Shown here: piece after piece, positions 40,120 to 45,339 of the stretch
Numbering within the stretch: the first letter of the stretch is position 1
Layout: every line of letters begins with the position of its first letter
NCBI GenBank assembly: GCA_902798615.1
Contig: CADBXL010000024.1
Coordinates: forward strand, 1 to 45,339
DNA: 45,339 bases
Direction of reading: 5' to 3'
DNA from: an uncultured Bacteroidales bacterium
GTDB lineage: Bacteria > Bacteroidota > Bacteroidia > Bacteroidales > Bacteroidaceae
The notes under the pieces: generated by a model
Databases searched by the model: none
The model's input: the letters and a program-made list of their open reading frames with translations, nothing else
What the model was told of the DNA's origin: nothing
Program-made: the position numbers and the translations under genes

Positions 40120-42104
40120 TGAAGAATCCTAATTGGCGAAAGTGCGTTTTGCATGCAGACAGTAGGGATGTGATAAAACATATTCCTGATAATTCTATTG
40201 ACTTTATTCTTACTGATCCGCCATACAATCTTGGTCAGCACTCTACTGGTAATATTCCATTACCGGGACGTAGTGCTATGAATAATGATGTGGCTGAATG
40301 GGATATGATAGACTTCAATCCCGAAGAATGGGCAGAAGAATTTATCCGAATTCTAAAACCGACAGGAAATCTTTTTATTTTCACTTCATATAATCAACTC
40401 GGACGTTGGTACAACTGTCTGGATCATAGGTTTGACACTTCTAATTTTATGATTTGGCATAAGACAAATCCGGCACCGAAGATATTCAAAGCTGGCTTTT
40501 TGAATAGTTGTGAGATGATTTTTACATGTTGGAACAAGAAACATACATGGAACTTTATTTCTCAGGCAGAAATGCACAACTTTATAGAAAGCCCTATATG
40601 TATGCGCCCTGAGCGTTTGGCAAATCCCAAACACCCATCACAGAAACCTGTATCAATTCTGAAGAAGATGATAAAGATTGCATCAAACATGGATGATATT
40701 ATTTTTGATCCGTTTATGGGAGTTGGATCAACAGGAGTAGCAGCATTGGAACTTGACAGGCGTTTTATCGGTGTGGAATTAGATAAGTCATATTTTGATG
40801 CAGCCAAAGTAAGGATAGAGAGCATTATAAACAATACGAATGAAATGAACAACAAAAAATCATATAAGACGCAAGAAACAGGAATGGTATGTGAGAGTTC
40901 AATGCCTGAATATACAACGCTCTATGAAATTGATGATTTTTTCAATTCTAATGATATAAATGAGGAAGTAACAGAAATGAATATAGCATCTGGATTATCT
41001 CCTATAGTGAAATGGCCTGGTGGTAAAGAGAAGGAGTTAAAACACATTATTCCTAATGCGCCAAGATTTGAACGTTTCTTTGAACCTTTTGTCGGTGGTG
41101 GCTCCGTATTCATGGGTATTACGGCTAAAGAGTATTACATAAATGATTTTTCATCAGAGCTAATAGAGCTATATCGTTCTATTTCAACAAGTGATGTTGA
41201 TTTCTTCCGCTATACAGAAGCTATGGATCGATCATGGAAAAATGCGGAGACTTTCTTTTATGATAATCTTACACTCGTTGCTCGTTACATTGACTATAGA
41301 AATGGCTTGTTAAGTAAAGAAGAACTTCAGGCTTTTGTATCTACATTTTGTAAAGAGAACGAAAACGCTATTCTTGACATTCTGGGAGAAGAATTTGTAT
41401 CTTTGCCTTCTGTCTTGATTAAGGAAGTTCGTACAAATCTTGTTCGAAAAATGCTACGAATGCGTGAATTAGAAATAGAAAAGCATGAACTTCCAGAGAA
41501 GGACTTGTATGAAAATATAGAGACTGCTATTAAGAGTGCAGTTTATATGAATTATAGATATCTTTACAACGACAAGAAGATTGCAGAAACTAATGTAAAG
41601 TTACATTGTGCCCTTTTCTTCTTTATGCGCAATTATGCATATAGTGGAATGTTTAGATATAGCAGTAAGGGAGATTTTAATGTGCCTTACGGTGGTATTG
41701 GATATAATAGTAAACTAATGAACAAAAAAATAGCGTACTATCGTTCCAGACCGTTGTTAGACCATTTTTCAAACGCACGTTTCTATAATATGGATTTTGA
41801 GGATTTCTTGCGCAAAACCCAACCAAACGAGTGTGATTTTGTGTTCCTTGATCCTCCATATGATTCAGAGTTTAGTACATATGCTCAGAATGCATTCACC
41901 AAGGAAGACCAAGAGCGTCTTGCAAACTATATGATTAATGAATGTAGAGCAAAATGGATGATGATCATAAAGAACACGGACTTTATTTATAGTCTCTATA
42001 ATAAGCCGAATATCAATATACGTACATTTGACAAAGAGTATTTGGTTAGTTTTATGAATCGTAATGACAAGAAGGTTACACATCTTTTAATAACAAATTA
42101 TTAA
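40119..42104 (+). CDS. Fusion of two DNA methyltransferases
   Basis: 661 aa. Residues 1-235 are a methyltransferase with catalytic motif IV first (TDPPYNLG, DPPY at 33-36) and SAM motif I near the end (DPFMGVGSTG, 197-206), the beta arrangement. A linker of about 55 residues follows. Residues 295-661 are a Dam/D12-type alpha methyltransferase: KWPGGK (298-303), EPFVGGGSV (322-330) and LDPPYDSEF (DPPY at 578-581). Both catalytic motifs are DPPY, so both probably make N6-methyladenine. Two fused activities are expected when an asymmetric site needs a different enzyme for each strand, as in FokI. Confidence 0.92.
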   Translation: MKNPNWRKCVLHADSRDVIKHIPDNSIDFILTDPPYNLGQHSTGNIPLPGRSAMNNDVAEWDMIDFNPEEWAEEFIRILKPTGNLFIFTSYNQLGRWYNCLDHRFDTSNFMIWHKTNPAPKIFKAGFLNSCEMIFTCWNKKHTWNFISQAEMHNFIESPICMRPERLANPKHPSQKPVSILKKMIKIASNMDDIIFDPFMGVGSTGVAALELDRRFIGVELDKSYFDAAKVRIESIINNTNEMNNKKSYKTQETGMVCESSMPEYTTLYEIDDFFNSNDINEEVTEMNIASGLSPIVKWPGGKEKELKHIIPNAPRFERFFEPFVGGGSVFMGITAKEYYINDFSSELIELYRSISTSDVDFFRYTEAMDRSWKNAETFFYDNLTLVARYIDYRNGLLSKEELQAFVSTFCKENENAILDILGEEFVSLPSVLIKEVRTNLVRKMLRMRELEIEKHELPEKDLYENIETAIKSAVYMNYRYLYNDKKIAETNVKLHCALFFFMRNYAYSGMFRYSSKGDFNVPYGGIGYNSKLMNKKIAYYRSRPLLDHFSNARFYNMDFEDFLRKTQPNECDFVFLDPPYDSEFSTYAQNAFTKEDQERLANYMINECRAKWMMIIKNTDFIYSLYNKPNINIRTFDKEYLVSFMNRNDKKVTHLLITNY

Positions 42105-42143
42105 GAAGATGATGAATCTGGGTAACTGTTATCCATTAGCTAG

Positions 42144-42290
42144 TCCCTTGCAAATCCCAATCAAATCCCTTGTAAGTCCCATTTTTCACTGTTCATTTAC
42201 TTCACCTTCGTTGTGCCTTCGTTCTCCCTTCGCTTTGGGTTCGCTTCCATCGATGGAGTATCTACGGACTTACAACGGACCTGAAACGGA
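42144..42290. repeat. Three 11-nt-period arrays (TCCC, TTCG, GGA cores)
   Basis: TCCC starts at 42144, 42155, 42166 and 42177. TTCG starts at 42207, 42218, 42229 and 42240. GGA starts at 42255, 42266, 42277 and 42288. Each set is spaced exactly 11 nt. TCCC/GGA form inverted arms around the TTCG set. Confidence 0.9.
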
Positions 42291-42391
42291 CCTACTGTGA
42301 AGGCAGAAAGAACGTAGGAAAGAGCGATGATTTGAAGGGGAAAATCAGGGCATGATGGATGTAATAAATTTGGTGTAATACCCTTGCTTTG

Positions 42392-42619
42392 AAAAAAATC
42401 AAGAGAGTTGAAAGAGGGGGGTACACTTTTACCGTTTTTTGCATATAACGCTCTGATAATCAAAAGATAACGAAGCGTGCACCTCCCCCTAAAACAGAAT
42501 GATGGGGTGCACTTGTTTTAAGGGGGAGGTGCACTAATCGTAAATCGCTGATAATCAATGTATATAAGTTGTTTTTTATTAAAAGTGCACCCCCCTCTTT
42601 CAACTCTCTTGATTTTTTT
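42392..42619. mobile_element. Nested palindrome (MITE-like), 228 bp
   Basis: Outer arms 42392-42430 and 42581-42619 are 39-nt inverted repeats with one mismatch (TACAC against TGCAC). Inner arms 42477-42495 and 42515-42534 carry GTGCACCTCCCCCT. The GTGCAC-C-rich motif is present five times. No coding capacity. Confidence 0.8.
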
Positions 42620-42714
42620 TACTTGCACCTCTTAGCGTTCACTTTCTCTACTATGATTATTAAGCCTTTGATGCTCCTCCACTACACCCACACTCTATCG
42701 CCCATTTGTGAATG

Positions 42715-42750
42715 GGATTTGGAACGGACTTGAAACGGACTTGGAACGGA
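42715..42750. repeat. 11-nt-period array, GGA core, 4 units
   Basis: GGA at 42715, 42726, 42737 and 42748; consensus ACGGACTTGRA. It lies about 55 bp from the left end of the element at 42804. Confidence 0.85.
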
Positions 42751-42803
42751 GGTAGATTGAGGTAATTGAAATCCTCAAAGGAATTTATTTTACGAGCATA
42801 TGT

Positions 42804-43068
42804 TAACGTGAGTTCGACGAATTCAATGTAAACGCATCTCCGATGCTGAACTGACAAAAAAATTCGCAAGGCTTTACCAAGAGAAAGGCTCGCTTACGCG
42901 AAGATATTATCTTGGAAATATCAGTAAATTAATTTATTGGTTTAATTTTCTTTTAATTTACTTTCTACATCAGGGCGCAAGCCCAGTTTCTTATCGTAGA
43001 TTGTAAATTATTGTCCGTTAAAAACAGCTTGCTGTTTGTCTTAAGGGCAATTCATCGAACTGACGTTA
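42804..43068. mobile_element. TAACGTGAG element 1 (MITE-like), 265 bp
   Basis: Left end TAACGTGAGTTCGACGAATT (42804-42823), right end AATTCATCGAACTGACGTTA (43049-43068), inverted. An internal palindrome ACAGCTTGCTGT (43024-43035) is shared with element 2. It abuts the stop of the alarmone synthetase gene. Confidence 0.7.
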
Positions 43069-43070
43069 TG

Positions 43071-43949
43071 TTAATGCGTAATGAACTTCTCAAACGCTAT
43101 GCGGAAAGCATCGCTTTCGAGATTCTGTATGCCTTCGTCCATTATATCAATTCTATTGATAAGGAATACCACGTTATCATAAAGCAGAGGTATCGGACTA
43201 TCATGATTTAGGAGAGCCATGAGGAACACCATACGGTCTGTCTGATACAACTGTCTTGCAATATCCTCATGAGCATCGAGATATTTCTTCAAAGGCTCGG
43301 AGAGGTCATCATCAGCAAAGCGAAGAAGGAGTTTGTTGCGAAGCATGGCATGATAATTGCCGTTTACGAGGTTTTTCTGCGCCATCTCATGGAAGATAGC
43401 GCCCATGCTCCATTGGGCTGTTTCGAGAGTGGCAATAACACCATTCAACTGTCGGGAGAACGAGTCATAGCCTTCCCAGTCTTCCTTGCACTTATATCGC
43501 AGGTCGTGCTCCACCTCATGCCAGCCCTCAGAGAACACAGTTCGTATCTGTATCTCAAGCGTATCATCGAGATAAGGTGCATATTCCTTTGGCAAGGCTG
43601 CACGGAAGTCTTCCACATATTTTTCTGGAATCTTCTTCACAAGGTTAAGCCTCTGCGGACGGAAAGTAGAGACATCAAGATCGTCAACCGAACGATCCAC
43701 AAGACCGCCATTGCAAAGGTACATCTCCATAGCCTCCACATCCTCGGAGAAATACAGTACGATTCTGATACCTATCATATCCTGTATCTTGTCTCCAGCA
43801 CGATATTTATCGCCCTTTATCTGCATCTTATGCTCAAGAGAGCGAATACTCTTTGCCCTTCCAAAGATACGGAACATGATTCCGCTCTGTGTCATTCTTT
43901 GGGATAAATCATTAAGAATGCAATCCTTTATTTCTTCAAGTGTAAGCAT
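43071..43949 (-). CDS. Small alarmone synthetase-like protein (RelA/SpoT domain)
   Basis: 292 aa. The RelA/SpoT nucleotidyltransferase domain is seen as GRAKSIRSLEHKM (ATP-binding Arg/Lys), DKIQDMIGIRIVLYF (catalytic Asp region) and LEIQIRTVFSEGWHEVEHDL (Glu-x-Gln-x-Arg-Thr motif). The hydrolase (HD), TGS and ACT domains of long RelA/SpoT are absent, so this fits a stand-alone synthetase of (p)ppGpp-type alarmones; the helical C-terminal half is of unknown role. Preceded by the conserved leader RNA at 44009-44091. Confidence 0.85.
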   Translation of the reverse strand: MLTLEEIKDCILNDLSQRMTQSGIMFRIFGRAKSIRSLEHKMQIKGDKYRAGDKIQDMIGIRIVLYFSEDVEAMEMYLCNGGLVDRSVDDLDVSTFRPQRLNLVKKIPEKYVEDFRAALPKEYAPYLDDTLEIQIRTVFSEGWHEVEHDLRYKCKEDWEGYDSFSRQLNGVIATLETAQWSMGAIFHEMAQKNLVNGNYHAMLRNKLLLRFADDDLSEPLKKYLDAHEDIARQLYQTDRMVFLMALLNHDSPIPLLYDNVVFLINRIDIMDEGIQNLESDAFRIAFEKFITH

Positions 43950-44008
43950 TTTTTTTAGGTTTTAGGGTATAGTTCATTGTTCACAATGCATAGTGCATAG
44001 TTCATTTT

Positions 44009-44091
44009 GCAACGTGTGAAACATCCTCGCACGAAATCAAAAGTGCGTGTCAGCCTTAAAGGCTGGCGCACGGTCTTTGATTTGATGAGTG
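44009..44091 (-). ncRNA. Conserved two-hairpin leader RNA, copy 2
   Basis: Minus-strand copy of the leader at 28245-28330. It keeps AAATCAAA/TTTGATTT, the GCGCCAGCC…GGCTG stem and the GTGCGAGGATG…CAC hairpin. Two C-G pairs become C-A. It starts right after a -7 box (complement 44092-44099) and ends about 60 nt before the synthetase ATG. Confidence 0.75.
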
Positions 44092-44099
44092 CAAAGTTA
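44092..44099 (-). promoter_or_regulatory. -7 box TAACTTTG feeding leader copy 2
   Basis: TAACTTTG on the minus strand, so the transcript begins with the leader RNA. Confidence 0.6.
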
Positions 44100-44208
44100 A
44101 AACTTTTTTCTTGTTTCCCCAAAAGAAATCACAGAAAAAGTTTCTACGTGATATCGATTGCTTTTTCAGAAATGTGCAATATTATTTGGTAATTACAAGA
44201 AAAAAACG

Positions 44209-44216
44209 TATTTTTG
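44209..44216 (+). promoter_or_regulatory. -7 box TATTTTTG with TTTG upstream
   Basis: TTTG at 44185-44188, 20 nt, TATTTTTG; 33 nt before the ATG at 44249. Confidence 0.65.
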
Positions 44217-44248
44217 CATGCAGATAAATAATAAAACAATAAACCATT

Positions 44249-44464
44249 ATGGAAGAGAAGAAAAAAAAAATACCGTACCTCGGGTGTATCGACTTCTATA
44301 CGGGTGATGCAAAACTGCCTGACGGATTCCCCAAGGTAAAAGTTGTAAAACGCGGTAATAAAACCAAAGACAATGATCCGATTGAAGTTAAAAGAGCCAT
44401 GCGACCGGGTTTTCGTAGGTGCAAGCCTGGTGAATCCATCAACTGGCGAGAGTATTACAGTTGA
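44249..44464 (+). CDS. Small basic hypothetical protein overlapping a protease gene
   Basis: 71 aa (MEEKKKKIPYLGCIDFYTGD…FRRCKPGESINWREYYS), very basic. It begins 33 nt after a good promoter, which supports translation, but its last 92 nt overlap the protease frame. No family recognised. It could be a chaperone or inhibitor for the protease, or a leader ORF coupling its translation. Confidence 0.55.
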   Translation: MEEKKKKIPYLGCIDFYTGDAKLPDGFPKVKVVKRGNKTKDNDPIEVKRAMRPGFRRCKPGESINWREYYS

Positions 44465-44780
44465 TGCGAAAATTGATACAGGTGCAGTAGTTTCTGTATT
44501 CCCGATGTCAATGGTTTCTGATATGGGGCTAGAGATAATCGGGGAAAGGGACTTTGTCGTGGCAAATGACAGTATTCTGCATACCTATATTGTCGAGTGT
44601 ACCATTAGCTTTTCGGAAGATGATGCATTTGATATGCCTCTACATATTTGCCAATCGCATACAGATACAGGTCTTATAGGTATGGATATTCTAAGCCAAT
44701 GCAACTATTCTCAATGGCACGAATGGAAGGATAAGGAACATTCCATAAACTTCATGTTGGAGACGGCGCAAGAACCATAA
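44373..44780 (+). CDS. Small retropepsin-like aspartic protease
   Basis: 135 aa without signal peptide. KIDTGAVVSVFP carries the catalytic Asp35 in a DTGA motif; FVVANDSILHTYIVECTISF and TGLIGMDILSQCNYSQW fit the flap and second half of a clan AA retropepsin (ALG/IGMD motif). Probably a cytoplasmic homodimer. I chose the ATG at 44373 because the strand MIRLKLKEP precedes DTGA as in relatives. Ends in a strong terminator. Confidence 0.82.
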   Translation: MIRLKLKEPCDRVFVGASLVNPSTGESITVDAKIDTGAVVSVFPMSMVSDMGLEIIGERDFVVANDSILHTYIVECTISFSEDDAFDMPLHICQSHTDTGLIGMDILSQCNYSQWHEWKDKEHSINFMLETAQEP

Positions 44781-44800
44781 TATTGCGAGAAATACAAATA

Positions 44801-44846
44801 AAAAGAGAGCGTGTCAAAAGTCTTTGACTTATGGCACGCTCTTTTT
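44801..44846 (+). terminator. Intrinsic terminator
   Basis: AAAAAGAGAGCGTG and CACGCTCTTTTT with an inner TCAAAAG/TCTTTGA stem, 20 nt after the protease stop. Confidence 0.88.
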
Positions 44847-44885
44847 CTTTGATTTTGGTAAAATCTGCCTGATAAAAACGTAAAT

Positions 44886-45110
44886 TAACGTGAGTTCGAC
44901 GAAAATAAACGCTGCGCTTGGCTACATGAATTTCCATGAATTAATCATAAATTAATCATAAATTTTTATGTTTAAAAAGTATTAATGACAAATTATTCGC
45001 AAGGCTCATCAAGCTTCGCAAGTCGTGTAAAATTCGAGGTAATTCGTGTAGCTCCACGCAGTGGTTAAGGCAGCTTGCTGCCATTCGTAGAATTCATCGA
45101 ACTGACGTTA
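44886..45110. mobile_element. TAACGTGAG element 2 (MITE-like), 225 bp
   Basis: Left end TAACGTGAGTTCGACGAA (44886-44903), right end AATTCATCGAACTGACGTTA (45091-45110). Shares ends and the CAGCTTGCTG palindrome (45071-45080) with element 1; the interior is otherwise different. Confidence 0.7.
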
Positions 45111-45150
45111 AATTATTCATCGATTTACGAATCCTTTGCATATCTCTTGT

Positions 45151-45246
45151 TCCCTTCTAAGTCCCAAGTAAGTCCGTAGTAACTCCCATGTAAGTCCCAT
45201 TTCTCGCCTATTCTAAGGAACGGAGTTGGAGTGGACTTGAAACGGA
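45151..45246. repeat. Inverted 11-nt-period arrays, TCC and GGA cores
   Basis: TCC starts at 45151, 45162, 45173, 45184 and 45195; GGA at 45222, 45233 and 45244. Both sets have an 11-nt period and face each other. Confidence 0.88.
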
Positions 45247-45339
45247 GGTAGAGCTCTAAGTTTGCATCGTCTAAGAAAAAGATAGGATAATCTTTGCTTA
45301 GTAAGGCCAGATTCCTTACCTTTGTTGTAAGAAGGAGGA

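Larger units (their letters stand above)
42105..43070. other. Non-coding, repeat-rich region
   Basis: No gene seen in 966 bp. It is filled from left to right by 11-nt arrays (42144-42290), a nested palindrome (42392-42619), another 11-nt array (42715-42750) and a TAACGTGAG element (42804-43068). Small frames here translate the repeats. Confidence 0.7.
44781..45339. other. Non-coding end of window
   Basis: After the terminator: TAACGTGAG element 2, a GCTCATCAAGCT tag (44995-45023), 11-nt arrays (45151-45246) and a TACCTTTG -7 box near 45317 that must serve a gene beyond the window. Confidence 0.6.

Overview
The window looks like chromosomal DNA of a gut or rumen Bacteroidales, most likely Prevotella or a close relative. 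The evidence is the -7 promoter box TAnnTTTG placed about 19-20 nt after a TTTG box in front of many genes, the absence of Shine-Dalgarno sequences, a secreted GH10 xylanase with two CBM6-like modules and a Prevotella-style C-terminal tail, TlpA-like secreted thioredoxin proteins, a periplasmic beta-propeller/AraC regulator, and Bacteroidetes-only families (DUF6266, DUF3987, DUF5675-like). There is no rRNA or tRNA gene and no recognisable integrase or transposase.

Layout. 1-8.0 kb is accessory DNA: the 5' part of a DUF6266 gene, an A+T-rich pair (a secreted aspartic protease with a helical repeat region, and an orphan), then a same-strand module of two small orphans, a DUF3987 ATPase, a CHC2/Toprim primase and a DUF5675-like protein. 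Two 12-bp covarying hairpins sit in front of genes of this module. 8.1-9.3 kb (minus) holds a PNPOx/Nim-like protein and a lipoprotein. 9.3-10.1 kb is a non-coding palindrome field. 10.1-17.0 kb (minus) is an efflux cluster: coiled-coil membrane protein, TolC, HlyD, two ABC-2 permeases (no ATPase gene) and two small orphans. 17.2-29.1 kb (plus) carries an SLC13 transporter, the xylanase, an ECF sigma trio, two thioredoxin-fold proteins (one without its CxxC), a rhodanese lipoprotein and a DUF2007 protein. 29.2-36.3 kb (minus) carries a minimal AraC regulator, a small HExxH membrane protein, the beta-propeller/AraC regulator, an RluA-like pseudouridine synthase full of in-frame repeats, and a pyridoxal kinase. 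36.5-42.1 kb (plus) has serB, a YoeB-type toxin-antitoxin pair, a probable structured RNA of about 320 nt, and a restriction-modification system with a double methyltransferase fusion. 42.1-45.3 kb is repeat-rich, with a RelA/SpoT-type synthetase and a small retropepsin overlapping another ORF.

The most unusual content is between and inside the genes. (1) Arrays whose core motif recurs exactly every 11 nt occur at six loci with different cores, three of them arranged as inverted arms; the one at 21803-21907 has ten units in perfect phase. (2) G/C-rich palindromic elements have entered the pseudouridine synthase gene in frame and make up its N-terminus, two internal segments and part of its C-terminus. 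(3) A 33-nt insert with constant flanks and a covarying hairpin stem occurs four times, twice nested in those palindromes. (4) An 85-nt structured leader is about 91% identical in front of the rhodanese and alarmone-synthetase genes. (5) A candidate ncRNA with its own promoter box and terminator precedes the restriction genes. Everything here was read by eye; no alignment, folding or database search was run.
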